This document shows, in pieces, positions 32,762 through 41,771 of a DNA stretch of 64,000 nt (position 1 is its first letter; every line of letters begins with the position of its first letter). The notes beneath the pieces were generated by a model. It was not told where the DNA came from and ran no database searches. It worked only from the letters and a program-made list of their open reading frames with translations. Origin of the DNA: Phycicoccus duodecadis. Its GTDB lineage: Bacteria > Actinomycetota > Actinomycetes > Actinomycetales > Dermatophilaceae. The stretch covers positions 1,240,001-1,304,000 of the forward strand of contig NZ_PJNE01000001.1 of assembly GCF_002846495.1 (NCBI RefSeq). The letters run 5' to 3'. A program made the position numbers and the translations under genes.

Positions 32762-34228
32762 TCAGCCGAGGCCACCGAGCAGCAGGTGCGGCAGGGCACT
32801 GGTCAGGGCCAGCACGGTCGTGCCCAGCACCAGCACGGCCGTGGTCGACCGCCCCGCGCCGGGACGGGCGGGCTCGGGCGCAGTGGGCGCGCTCAGCAGC
32901 ACGGCGAACCAGCGCAGGTACACGGCGATGCCGACCACGACGGCCAGGATGCCGGCGACCGCCACCGGCCACACCCCCGCAGCCACGGGCGACCCCAGCG
33001 CGAGGATCTTCACGACGAGGCCGACCACCCCGGGCGGCAGCCCCGCCAGCACCAGCAGGGCCAGCGCGAGGGGCCCGGCGGCCAGCGGGTCGCGGCGGAG
33101 CAGGCCGCGGTGGCCCTCGAGGGTTCGGGTGCCGGTGCGGGCCCCGATGCGGCCGAGGGCCGCGAAGGCCACCGTGGTCGCGGCGGCGTAGACCAGAACG
33201 TAGGCCGCCGAGGCCCGCAGCCCCGCGGCGTCGAGGGCCGTCAGCGGCACCAGCACCCAGCCCGCCTGCGCGATGGTCGACCAGGCGAGCAGCCGCACGG
33301 GGTCGTGCTGGCGCAGGGCCACGACGGTGCCGAGGAGCAGCGAGGCCACGGCGGGCACGGCCAGCACGGTGACCACGGCCGGGGCGTCGAGCCCAGCCCC
33401 GACGAAGGCCGCGACGGGGGTGAGCAGCGCGGCCAGGGCCGAGAGCTTGGAGGCCGCGGCCAGGAACAGGGCGGTACCGAGGTCGGACTCGGCGTAGGCC
33501 TGGGGAGTCCACGCGTGGAACGGCACCAGCGAGAGCTTGAACCCGACGCCCGAGACCAGCACCGTGACGGCCAGCACCAGGACGGCGCGGCGCTGGGGGT
33601 CGGCCCAGGCGGTGGTCACGGTGGCGGAGGAGAAGGTCGCGTCGCCCGTGGCGGTGAGCCACAGGGCCACGCCGAGGACCAGCAGCGCGAACGACACCAG
33701 CGACGTGACGAGCAGGCTCAGGCCGGCGTGCGCCGCGCCCCGCGACCCGCGCAGCGCGACCAGCGCGACGACCGGCACCGTGGCGAGCTCGAGGGCGACC
33801 ACCCACGTGCCGAGGTCGCGGGCCGCGGCCACCGCGACCCCGCCGGTGGTGGCCGCCAGGAGGAGGGCGGCCGTGACCGCGCCGTCGCGGGGGCGCGGAC
33901 GCCCGTCGTGCAGGAGGGCCAGCGCCGCCGCGGCGGCCAGCAGGATGCCCGCCTGGAGGCTCGAGGTGCGCGGGCCGGCCGTCCAGAGGCAGGCGCCGCC
34001 GGGGGCCGGCAGGCACAGCGAGCGCAACGGCTCGGCCTCCACCCCGAAGGACCCCCGGGCCGCCAGCACCGCGCCGACCACCAGGACCACGGCGGCCACG
34101 GGCAGGGGCCAGCGGGCGCCCGCCCGGCGCGGCGCCAGCGCGTCGCCGACGAGCACGAGCACCACGCCCAGGGCCGGGGCCAGGGCGGGCGCCAGGACGA
34201 GCGGGGCGAACGTGACCAGGGTGCTCAC
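32762..34228 (-). CDS. nuoN: Complex I subunit N (antiporter-like)
   Basis: 488 residues with about 14 membrane segments. The proton-channel motif KLSLVPFHAWTPQAY holds the conserved lysine. The GTG at 34228 overlaps the nuoM stop (GTGA). It is the last nuo gene of this minus-strand operon. Confidence 0.9.
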   Translation of the reverse strand: MSTLVTFAPLVLAPALAPALGVVLVLVGDALAPRRAGARWPLPVAAVVLVVGAVLAARGSFGVEAEPLRSLCLPAPGGACLWTAGPRTSSLQAGILLAAAAALALLHDGRPRPRDGAVTAALLLAATTGGVAVAAARDLGTWVVALELATVPVVALVALRGSRGAAHAGLSLLVTSLVSFALLVLGVALWLTATGDATFSSATVTTAWADPQRRAVLVLAVTVLVSGVGFKLSLVPFHAWTPQAYAESDLGTALFLAAASKLSALAALLTPVAAFVGAGLDAPAVVTVLAVPAVASLLLGTVVALRQHDPVRLLAWSTIAQAGWVLVPLTALDAAGLRASAAYVLVYAAATTVAFAALGRIGARTGTRTLEGHRGLLRRDPLAAGPLALALLVLAGLPPGVVGLVVKILALGSPVAAGVWPVAVAGILAVVVGIAVYLRWFAVLLSAPTAPEPARPGAGRSTTAVLVLGTTVLALTSALPHLLLGGLG

Positions 34229-35700
34229 CGCGCACCGCCGATCCGGGCGACGGCGTCGGCGGTGGTCGACAGCAGCAGCATCGGGAGGATGCCGAGAGCC
34301 ACCACGGCGGCGGCCAGCACCGCGATGACCCACCGCTCGACGCCGGTGGTGTCGGGGGTGCGGGGGGCCTCGGGGTCGGGGCGGTCGCCGGCCCAGACCA
34401 GCCCGGCCACCCGGAGCGCGTAGGCGGCCGCCAGGGCGGCACCGACGGCGGCCACCACGGCACAGGCGACGAACACGACGCGCGGCCGGTCACCGGCCGG
34501 GGTCCACGCGGAGTACACGGCGAGGAGCTCACCCCAGAACCCCGCGAGACCGGGCAGCCCCAGGCTGGCCGCCAGGCCGAGCAGCAGCACGAAGCCCAGC
34601 CGTGGAGAGGTCTCGCGCAGGGCCGGGCGCCGTACGGCCAGGTCGACCGACCCCCACCGCTGTTTGAGGCCGCCGACCACCACGAACAGCAGCGCCGAGA
34701 TGACGCCGTGCGCGATGTTGGCGTAGAGCGCGGCCTGCAGCCCGGTGTCGGAGCCGCTGGCCAGGGCAAGCACGACGAAGCCCATGTGCGCCACCGACGA
34801 GTACGCCACCAGCCGCTTGAGGTCGCGCTCGACGAGGCAGACCAGGCCTCCCCACACGATGCCGACGGCCCCCGCCACGGCCAGGGCGGGCGCCAGCCGG
34901 GCGAACCCGTCGGGGACGACCGACACCGGCAGGCGCACGAGGCCGTAGGTGCCCATCTTCAGCAGCACGGCCGCCAGGAGCACCGACCCCGCGGTCGGCG
35001 CCGTGGTGTGGGCGGGCGGGAGCCAGGTGTGCAGGGGGAAGACCGGCACCTTCACCGCGAGCCCCAGCACCAGCAGGAGCGCCACCGCCAGCTGGGTGCC
35101 GCTGCCGAGGCCCGCCCCGGCCTGGTCCGCCAGGCGGCGCAGGTCGGCCGTCCCGGCGGTGGCCACCAGCAGCAGGATGCCGACGAGCAGCGTCGTCGAA
35201 CCGACGGCGGTGTACAGCACGAAGCGCTGCGCGGCGCCGGTGCGGGCCCGGGGGTCATGGGCGTCCCCGTAGCGCGCGACCAGCACCCACATAGGCACCA
35301 GGACGACCTCGAAGGCGACGAGGAACAGCACCGCGTCGCGGGCGGCGAAGGTGGCGAGCGCGCCGGCCTCGACGACCAGCAGGCAGCCCAGGAAGGTGGC
35401 CGGCGAGCCGCCCGGGGGGACCTCGACCCAGGCGTGCAGGGCCACGAGCACCCCGATGCCGGCGGTCAGCAGCACCAGCGGGGACGAGATGCCGTCGACC
35501 CCGAAGGACCACCGCACCCCCAGCTCGGGCAGCCAGGCCCGGTCGACCGCCGCGCCGAACGCCACCGTCGCCACGGCCAGCAGCAGGGTGGCCCCCGCCG
35601 TGGCGGCGGTGATCCGCCGCGCGAGCACGACCGCCAGCGCGCGGCCCCCGGTGACAAGCCAGAGGCCCACGGCGAGCGGCAGGGCCAGGAGCAGGCTCAT
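34225..35700 (-). CDS. nuoM: Complex I subunit M (antiporter-like)
   Basis: 491 residues, polytopic. It has the channel motif KVPVFPLHTWLPPAHTTAP and a second lysine/glutamate pair in EVVLVPMWVLVARYG. The ATG at 35700 overlaps the nuoL stop (ATGA); ATG at 35706 is possible. It forms one of the three proton-pumping antiporter modules of the membrane arm. Confidence 0.92.
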   Translation of the reverse strand: MSLLLALPLAVGLWLVTGGRALAVVLARRITAATAGATLLLAVATVAFGAAVDRAWLPELGVRWSFGVDGISSPLVLLTAGIGVLVALHAWVEVPPGGSPATFLGCLLVVEAGALATFAARDAVLFLVAFEVVLVPMWVLVARYGDAHDPRARTGAAQRFVLYTAVGSTTLLVGILLLVATAGTADLRRLADQAGAGLGSGTQLAVALLLVLGLAVKVPVFPLHTWLPPAHTTAPTAGSVLLAAVLLKMGTYGLVRLPVSVVPDGFARLAPALAVAGAVGIVWGGLVCLVERDLKRLVAYSSVAHMGFVVLALASGSDTGLQAALYANIAHGVISALLFVVVGGLKQRWGSVDLAVRRPALRETSPRLGFVLLLGLAASLGLPGLAGFWGELLAVYSAWTPAGDRPRVVFVACAVVAAVGAALAAAYALRVAGLVWAGDRPDPEAPRTPDTTGVERWVIAVLAAAVVALGILPMLLLSTTADAVARIGGAR

Positions 35701-37574
35701 GACCATGCGAGCACCCCGACGGCGGCCAGCACGACGACGCCTCCCAGGACCAGGCCCACGCCGGCGCTCGGCCGCTGGCCGCGGTGCAGACGCTCGCCCG
35801 CCCAGCCCGCCACGCGGGTCGCCGTCCCGGCCCCGCGGACGTAGGCGTCGACCACCTCGGTGTCGACGAAGGCCACGACCCGCGCCAGCCTCAGCACCGG
35901 CCGGGCCACGACGCGGCGGTAGACGAGGTCGGCCCCCAGGCCGGCGTCGGCCGCGGGCGTGAAGCGGCGCGCCAGCACCTCGGCCGGGTCCCGGTCGAAG
36001 CCGCCGCGCAGGGCGACGCCGACCCCGACCCCGACGACCAGCAGGCTGAGCACCAGCCAGAACACCGAGACCTCCCCGACCGCGAACGCCCCGGTGAGGA
36101 CCACGAGGCCGCCGACCACCGTGAGCGCCACCAGGACGGCGAGCACGACCGGCACCACGGGCGGGACCCCGGGCAGCTCCGGGCGCCGGCGCACGTGCGC
36201 GGTGACGACGAAGTAGCCACGGGTGCTGTAGGCCGCGGTGACGGCCGCGGTCAGCACCAGGGCCACCAGCACCAGGACGCCCGGCCCGTCCGCCGAGACC
36301 GCCCCGTCGTAGGCCACGGCGACCACGTGCTCCTTCGAGATCCCGCCCACCACCAGCGGCACGCCGGCCAGCGACAGGAACCCCGCCAGGAACGCGGCCC
36401 GCAGCACGGGGGAGGCCGCGGCCGACCCGCGCAGCGTGGTGGCGGCGGTGCCCCCGGCCGCCAGCGCCGCCCAGCCCACCGCCAGGAAGAGGAGGGACTT
36501 GAACAGCGCGTGCGACCACAGATGCAGCAGGCCGGCGTCGGGGCCGGCCTCGAGCGGCGCCGTCGCCAGCGCGGAGAGCATCACGGCGACCTGGCTGACC
36601 GTCGACCAGGCGAGCATCCGCTTCAGGTCGCTCTGGGCGAAGGCCAGCACGGCGGCCAGCAGCATCGTCACCGACACCGCCACCCCGAGGAACCAGCGGG
36701 CGGTCGGGCTGGCCGCGAAGACCTCGAACAGCGAGCCGATGACCACGGTGCCGGCCGCGACCATGGTGGCGGCGTGGATGAGGGCGCTGGCCGGGGTGGG
36801 GCCCTCCATCGCGTCGGCCAGCCAGTCCTGGAACGGGACCTGGGCCGACTTGCCGAGCACCCCGATGACCAGCAGCACGAGCAGCACGGCGCGCAGGTTG
36901 GCATCGGGCGCCGCGCACGCGCTCAGGGCGTCGCCCAGCGAGGTCCCGCCCGCGACGGCGGTGTCGATGCACTCCCCCGGTCGCCGCCACGCGCCCACGA
37001 CGGCCGCGAGTGAGGTGGAGCGCGCCCCCGCCGCGAGGCCCACGACGGCCAGGACGAACCCGATGTCGGCGACCCGGGTGACCAGGAAGGCCTTGAGCGC
37101 GGCCCGGCGGGCGGTGGCGCGGCGTGACCAGTGCCCGACCAGCAGGTAGGAGCACCAGCCCATGACCTCCCACCCGACGAGGGTCAGGAGGAGGTCGGCC
37201 GACAGGACCACCAGCAGCATCGCGGCGGCGAAGAGCGAGACGGTGGCCGCGAACTGCCCGTAGCGGTCGTCGGTACCCAGGTACCAGGTCGAGTACAGCT
37301 GCACCGCCAGGACCACCAGCGCCACGACCGCGGCGAGTGCAGCCCGGGTCGGGTCGACGGCGAGGTCGAGCGGGACGGCCAGGCCACCGGTGGCGAGTCC
37401 CGGGCCGCGCGTGGTGGCGGGCCCGTCGACGACGGCCCACAGGACGACGGTGAGCAGGGTCGTGATGCCGGCCGCGGCCACCGCGACCCCGCGCGCGAGC
37501 CGGTCGTCGCGGCGCACCGCCACGCCCAGCGCGGCGGCCAGGGCCGGCAGCCCGACGAGCAGCCAGGGGTTCAC
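35697..37574 (-). CDS. nuoL: Complex I subunit L (antiporter-like)
   Basis: 625 residues. The channel motif is KSAQVPFQDWLADAMEGPTP, and a long C-terminal lateral-helix region follows as expected for NuoL. The GTG at 37574 overlaps the nuoK stop (GTGA). It is the distal proton-pumping subunit of the membrane arm. Confidence 0.92.
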   Translation of the reverse strand: MNPWLLVGLPALAAALGVAVRRDDRLARGVAVAAAGITTLLTVVLWAVVDGPATTRGPGLATGGLAVPLDLAVDPTRAALAAVVALVVLAVQLYSTWYLGTDDRYGQFAATVSLFAAAMLLVVLSADLLLTLVGWEVMGWCSYLLVGHWSRRATARRAALKAFLVTRVADIGFVLAVVGLAAGARSTSLAAVVGAWRRPGECIDTAVAGGTSLGDALSACAAPDANLRAVLLVLLVIGVLGKSAQVPFQDWLADAMEGPTPASALIHAATMVAAGTVVIGSLFEVFAASPTARWFLGVAVSVTMLLAAVLAFAQSDLKRMLAWSTVSQVAVMLSALATAPLEAGPDAGLLHLWSHALFKSLLFLAVGWAALAAGGTAATTLRGSAAASPVLRAAFLAGFLSLAGVPLVVGGISKEHVVAVAYDGAVSADGPGVLVLVALVLTAAVTAAYSTRGYFVVTAHVRRRPELPGVPPVVPVVLAVLVALTVVGGLVVLTGAFAVGEVSVFWLVLSLLVVGVGVGVALRGGFDRDPAEVLARRFTPAADAGLGADLVYRRVVARPVLRLARVVAFVDTEVVDAYVRGAGTATRVAGWAGERLHRGQRPSAGVGLVLGGVVVLAAVGVLAWS

Positions 37575-37903
37575 CGGGCGCCCTCGGGTGCGTCGGGGAC
37601 ATCCGCAGCGGCCGGGGCGTCGAGGTCGATGTTCCCCCGCAGCCGGAAGGCGGTGAGCACCACCGCGAGCGCCACGACCACCTCGGCGGCGGCGATGGTG
37701 ATGACGAACAGCGGCAGCACGCTGCCGGCGGCCCAGCGGTCGCCCCCGGCGGCCTGCGTGGTGACCAGCAGCACGAGGCATCCGCTGAGCACGAGCTCGA
37801 CCCCGACGAGGAGCAGGACGGCGTTGCGGCGCACGGCGATCCCGGCGACCCCGAGCCCGACGAGCAACGAGGCGAGCAGGTACGGCCCGGCCAGGTGGAT
37901 CAC
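37571..37903 (-). CDS. nuoK: Complex I subunit K
   Basis: 110 residues with three membrane helices. The conserved membrane glutamates are in LVGVELVLSG and AAAEVVVAL. The GTG at 37903 overlaps the nuoJ stop (GTGA). The tail is short, polar and Ala/Asp-rich. Confidence 0.92.
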   Translation of the reverse strand: MIHLAGPYLLASLLVGLGVAGIAVRRNAVLLLVGVELVLSGCLVLLVTTQAAGGDRWAAGSVLPLFVITIAAAEVVVALAVVLTAFRLRGNIDLDAPAAADVPDAPEGAR

Positions 37904-38412
37904 GACGCCCCCTCGGCGGCGTCGGGGCGGCGGGCGACGGCCAGGGCGCCGACCAGGGCCGCGAGCAGCAGCAGCGAGAGCAGCTCGAAGGGCCAGACCC
38001 AGGTGCCGAAGAGCTGGGCGGCCACCTGGCTGGAGGCCACGTCGGCCCGGCGCACGCTGCCGTCGGCCAGCGGGACCAGCACGGTGGCCAACAGGCCCGC
38101 GGTGGCGAGCCCCAGCAGGCCGGCGCCGGCCGAGCGCCACCCCCCGACCGCGTGCGCGCGGTCGGGCCCGATGGGCGCGCGGGTGAGCATCAGGGCGAAC
38201 AGCACCAGCACGACGACGGCCCCGACGTAGACCAGGACCAGGACCAGCGCGACGAGCTCGGCGCCGAGCACGAGCAGCGAGCCGGCCACCCCGAGCAGGG
38301 CCACCACGAGCCACAGGGCGGCGTGCACCACGTGCCGGGTGGTCACCGCCAGCAGGCCGCCGACCACGGCCAGCACGCCGCAGGCCGCGAACGCGGTGTC
38401 GAGAGCGGTCAC
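37900..38412 (-). CDS. nuoJ: Complex I subunit J
   Basis: 170 residues with five hydrophobic segments. The family segment [18 protein letters not shown] is present. The GTG at 38412 overlaps the nuoI stop (GTGA). Confidence 0.9.
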   Translation of the reverse strand: MTALDTAFAACGVLAVVGGLLAVTTRHVVHAALWLVVALLGVAGSLLVLGAELVALVLVLVYVGAVVVLVLFALMLTRAPIGPDRAHAVGGWRSAGAGLLGLATAGLLATVLVPLADGSVRRADVASSQVAAQLFGTWVWPFELLSLLLLAALVGALAVARRPDAAEGAS

Positions 38413-39074
38413 GCGCCGTCCCCCTCGCCGCGGACCACCCGCGGCCGCACGGTGCGCGGCGGCCGGGCGCTGCCCGCACCCCCGGGGCCGCCGGCCGGGC
38501 CCCGCGCCCCGCGGGCCGGGCGGGAGACGGCCGTGACCTCGGCCGGCTCGGCGGCCTTCTCGTCGAGCGCCGGCGGCGGGGGCACCGTGGCCATCCACTC
38601 GCCGAGCCGCTCCTTCTCGTGCAGCAGGTCGAGGATGTCGACCTCGGCGTACTCGAACTGCGGGCTCCAGTGCAGCGCGTCGAAGGGGCAGACCTCGATG
38701 CAGATGCCGCAGTACATGCACAGGCTGAAGTCGATGGCGAACCGGTCGAGCACGTTGCGCTGGCGCTCACGCCCGCCCTCCGTGGTGGCCGGGACGGTCT
38801 CCTTGTGCGAGTCGATGTAGATGCACCAGTCGGGGCACTCGCGGGCGCAGAGCATGCACGAGGTGCAGTTCTCCTCGAGCAGCGCGATGACGCCGCGGCT
38901 GCGGGGGGGCAGGTCCGGCGCGACGTCGGGGTACTCGTGGGTGTGCGTGGGGCGCAACGCCGTCCGGGCCGTCGTCGCGAGCCCCTTGAGGACCCCGGGC
39001 AGGCCGCCGCGGCCGCGGGTGTCCTCGTGCTCCTCGTGCTCCTCGTGCTTCTCGTGCTCCTCGGGCGTCACCAT
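38409..39074 (-). CDS. nuoI: Complex I subunit I (two [4Fe-4S] ferredoxin-like)
   Basis: 221 residues. Two cysteine clusters, [12 protein letters not shown] and [12 protein letters not shown], bind N6a and N6b. Unusual ends flank the core: a His/Glu repeat at residues about 5-16 ([14 protein letters not shown]) and a Pro/Arg/Gly-rich C-terminus of about 45 residues. The start is ATG 39074 or GTG 39071; the latter overlaps the nuoH stop. It carries electrons from the peripheral donor toward NuoB. Confidence 0.9.
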   Translation of the reverse strand: MVTPEEHEKHEEHEEHEDTRGRGGLPGVLKGLATTARTALRPTHTHEYPDVAPDLPPRSRGVIALLEENCTSCMLCARECPDWCIYIDSHKETVPATTEGGRERQRNVLDRFAIDFSLCMYCGICIEVCPFDALHWSPQFEYAEVDILDLLHEKERLGEWMATVPPPPALDEKAAEPAEVTAVSRPARGARGPAGGPGGAGSARPPRTVRPRVVRGEGDGA

Positions 39075-40024
39075 CCGGCCACCACCCCCACCCCGGTGAG
39101 CACGACCTGGAACAGGCCGAGCGGCACCAGCCAGAGCCAGGCCAGCCGCTGCAGCTGGTCCTCGCGCAGCCGCGGCCACGCCACCCGCACCCAGATGACC
39201 ACCAGGGCCACGACGAACCCCTTGACCAGGGTCCACAGCCAGCCCAGGGCATCCGGGAGGGGCCCGTGCCACCCGCCGAGCCAGAGCACCGCGAACAGCA
39301 CCGACATCACGACGATGCCGGCGTACTCGGCCAGCAGGAAGAAGGCGAAGCGCAGGCCGGTGTACTCGGTCCAGGCCCCCATGACGAGCTCGGCGTCGGC
39401 CACCGGCATGTCGAATGGGGGCCGCTGCAGCTCGGCGACGGCCGCGACCAGGAAGACGACGGCGCCCGGCAGCTGCCAGAGCAGCCACCACGGCGACCAG
39501 GCGTCGGCCAGCCCGACCAGCGACAGCGACCCGCCCGCCAGCGCCACCGACGCCACGGCCAGCACGATCGGCAGCTCGTACGACACCAGCTGGGCGGCGG
39601 CCCGCAGGCCCCCGATGAGCGAGTACTTGTTGGCGCTGGACCACCCGGCCATCAGGGTGCCGAGCGCTCCCACCGACGTGGCGGCCAGGAGCAGGACCAG
39701 CGAGCCCGGGACGTCGACGGCGGCGACCCCCGGGTGCACGGGCAGCAGCGCGAGCGCCAGCAGGTAGGGCACCAGGGCCACGCCCGGCGCCAGCCGGAAC
39801 ACCCAGCGGTCGGCCGCGCGCGGGGTGATGTCCTCCTTCTGGAGGAACTTCACCCCGTCGGCCACGAGCTGGGCCCAGCCGTGGAAGCCGCCGGCGTACA
39901 TCGGCCCGAGCCGGCCCTGCATGTGCGCCATCACCTTGTGCTCGGCCTGGCCGACGAGCAGCGGCAGGACGAGGAACGCGGCCAGCGCCGCGACCGCCCG
40001 CAGGGCCGCCTCGAGGACGGTCAT
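39068..40024 (-). CDS. nuoH: Complex I subunit H (quinone site, membrane)
   Basis: 318 residues, eight membrane helices. The family signature [20 protein letters not shown] and the loop [20 protein letters not shown] (quinone-channel acidic residues) are present. The ATG at 40024 overlaps the nuoC stop (ATGA), so nuoC is followed directly by nuoH with no D, E, F or G between. Confidence 0.93.
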   Translation of the reverse strand: MTVLEAALRAVAALAAFLVLPLLVGQAEHKVMAHMQGRLGPMYAGGFHGWAQLVADGVKFLQKEDITPRAADRWVFRLAPGVALVPYLLALALLPVHPGVAAVDVPGSLVLLLAATSVGALGTLMAGWSSANKYSLIGGLRAAAQLVSYELPIVLAVASVALAGGSLSLVGLADAWSPWWLLWQLPGAVVFLVAAVAELQRPPFDMPVADAELVMGAWTEYTGLRFAFFLLAEYAGIVVMSVLFAVLWLGGWHGPLPDALGWLWTLVKGFVVALVVIWVRVAWPRLREDQLQRLAWLWLVPLGLFQVVLTGVGVVAGW

Positions 40025-40542
40025 CGCGGCCCCCACTCGGGCGGCGGGACCCCGGCGGCCTGCACCCGGCGGCGGCTCGGGGAGCGCACCGACTCGTGGC
40101 CCTCCCCCGGCTCCTTGCCCCCGGGCCACGGCTTGGACGCCCGGGCCGCGAGCTGGAAGGACTTGCGCAGCGGCGTGCCCTCGAAGCCGTCGGGCAGCAG
40201 CAGGGGCCGCAGCCCGAGGCCGCTGCCGTCGTCGAAGCCGTCGAAGCCGATGCCGAACATCTCGTGGGTCTCGCGCTCGTGCCAGGCGGCGCCCGCGAAG
40301 ACCGCCGTGAGCGAGGGCAGCGCCTCGCCGTCGGCGACCCGGGTGCTCAGCAGGATGCCGCGCAGCCGCCCGGGAGCGGAGACGTCGTAGAGGTGGCAGA
40401 CGACGTCGAAGCCGGGCGCGGCCGCGTCGTCGGTGCGGTCGACGGCGCTGAGCCAGTCGAAGAAGGCGTAGCCCTCACCGCGGGCGGCGGCGACGGCCTG
40501 GGGCCAGTCGCCGGCCTCGACCACACGCGTCTCGTCCGCCAC
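40021..40542 (-). CDS. nuoC: Complex I subunit C (30-kDa)
   Basis: 173 residues. The signature [14 protein letters not shown] is present, followed by the [16 protein letters not shown] region typical of NuoC ends. It is not fused to NuoD, and no NuoD is encoded next to it, although NuoC normally packs on NuoD. The ATG is at 40542, 150 bases downstream of the nuoB stop. Confidence 0.88.
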   Translation of the reverse strand: MADETRVVEAGDWPQAVAAARGEGYAFFDWLSAVDRTDDAAAPGFDVVCHLYDVSAPGRLRGILLSTRVADGEALPSLTAVFAGAAWHERETHEMFGIGFDGFDDGSGLGLRPLLLPDGFEGTPLRKSFQLAARASKPWPGGKEPGEGHESVRSPSRRRVQAAGVPPPEWGPR

Positions 40543-40593
40543 GTCGGGCAGCCTAGCGAGACGCCGCGCCCCCGGGGTGCCCGCGCCGCCGCC

Positions 40594-40692
40594 TCAGGCG
40601 GGCTGAGCGGGGGCGGCCGGGCGGTGCAGCACGGTCCGGGCCGCTACGACGGCCAGCCCGGCAACCCCGAAGAACCAGCCCGGGGCCGGGGC
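40594..40692 (-). other. Open stretch after nuoB with a membrane-helix-like peptide
   Basis: Directly after the nuoB TGA the same frame stays open for 32 codons and reads ...GWFFGVAGLAVVAARTVL..., like one membrane helix, ending at TGA 40596-40594. It has no start codon in frame. A GTG overlapping the nuoB stop (GTGA at 40696-40693) would enter this frame only after loss of one base in the following GC run. It may be a small broken gene, a sequencing error or chance. The rest of the 150-base gap to nuoC shows nothing. Confidence 0.25.
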
Positions 40693-41274
40693 TCACGGCT
40701 TGGCGACCAGCCCGCGGGTGACGTCGGCGGCGGTGGCGGCCCGGTGCCCCGCGAAGCGCCCGGCCCGGCGCTGGGCGATGGCGGCGCCCGAGACGCGCTC
40801 GTCGGCGATCTTCTCCTGGAGCCGGATGATGCCCTGGAGCAGGGCCTCGGGGCGGGGCGGGCAGCCCGGCACGTAGACGTCGACCGGCACGATCTGGTCG
40901 ACGCCCTTCGTGACCGAGTACGAGTCCCAGTACGGCCCACCGGAGTTGCTGCACGCCCCGAACGAGATGACGTACTTGGGCTCGGGCATCTGGTCGTAGA
41001 GGCGGCGGATCGCCGGCGCCATCTTGTCGGTGACGGTGCCCGAGACGACCATCAGGTCGGCCTGGCGCGGCCCCGGCGCGAAGGGGATGACGCCGAGCCG
41101 GATGAAGTCGTGGCGGCCCATCGAGGTCGCGATGAACTCGATGGCGCAGCAGGCGAGGCCGAAGTTGAAGACCCACAGCGAGTACCGGCGCCCCCAGTTG
41201 AGGACGACCCGGAGGGGTTTGGGCGCGTGCTCGGCGAGCGGGCCGACGCGCGGGGTCGGCAGGTCGACGCTCAT
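40693..41274 (-). CDS. nuoB: Complex I subunit B (N2 cluster)
   Basis: 193 residues. The N2 [4Fe-4S] ligands are in [20 protein letters not shown] and [10 protein letters not shown]. The ATG at 41274 overlaps the nuoA stop (ATGA). In a normal complex NuoB forms the quinone site together with NuoD, which is missing from this locus. Confidence 0.94.
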   Translation of the reverse strand: MSVDLPTPRVGPLAEHAPKPLRVVLNWGRRYSLWVFNFGLACCAIEFIATSMGRHDFIRLGVIPFAPGPRQADLMVVSGTVTDKMAPAIRRLYDQMPEPKYVISFGACSNSGGPYWDSYSVTKGVDQIVPVDVYVPGCPPRPEALLQGIIRLQEKIADERVSGAAIAQRRAGRFAGHRAATAADVTRGLVAKP

Positions 41275-41636
41275 CGCAGGTCCCAGCGCAGCAGCCCGCG
41301 GCGCGCAGCGTGCACGAGCCCGAGCAGGACGACCCCGACGAAGACGAGCACCTCGACCAGCGAGGCGAGCCCCAGCGAGGAGTCGCGCAGCACCAGCGCC
41401 CACGGGAAGAGGTAGACCGCGTCGACCGCGAACACCACGTAGAGGAAGGCGAAGGACAGGTAGCGCACCTGGCTCTGCGCCCACCCGGTGCCGACCGGGT
41501 CGACGCCCGACTCGTAGGTGGTGCGGCCGGCCGCGGTGACCGCGCGTGGGGCGACGAGACGCCGGGCCACCATGGCCGCGGTCACGAGGAGCACACCGGC
41601 CAGCACGACCGCCGCGACCGCGAGGTAGCCCTCCAT
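41271..41636 (-). CDS. nuoA: Complex I subunit A
   Basis: 121 residues, three membrane helices. The conserved loop [12 protein letters not shown] and the segment [18 protein letters not shown] are present. It is the first gene of the ten-gene nuo operon. AAGGTGG lies shortly before the ATG. It is divergent from korA across 135 bases. Confidence 0.92.
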   Translation of the reverse strand: MEGYLAVAAVVLAGVLLVTAAMVARRLVAPRAVTAAGRTTYESGVDPVGTGWAQSQVRYLSFAFLYVVFAVDAVYLFPWALVLRDSSLGLASLVEVLVFVGVVLLGLVHAARRGLLRWDLR

Positions 41637-41771
41637 GCGCCCACCTTAGTGCCGGGTTCCGCGGGCCGGTCCGGGCGAGGGCCGGCGGCCGCCCCAGACG
41701 TACGATGGGAAGCGGTGCGCCCTCGCCCCGGTGGGCGCCCGACCCCGACTCCCGACACCCCAGGGAACGCC
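41637..41771. promoter_or_regulatory. Divergent nuoA/korA promoter region
   Basis: The 135-base gap between two divergent operons must contain both promoters. TACGAT (41701-41706) is a possible plus-strand -10 for korA. The korA ribosome site AGGGAA lies just before the GTG at 41772. No clear -35 or operator is visible. Confidence 0.4.

Noticed and set aside
40594..40695. Stop-codon readthrough or selenocysteine at the nuoB TGA
   Set aside because: NuoB is already full length at the stop, and no recoding hairpin is visible. A broken small gene or chance is simpler.
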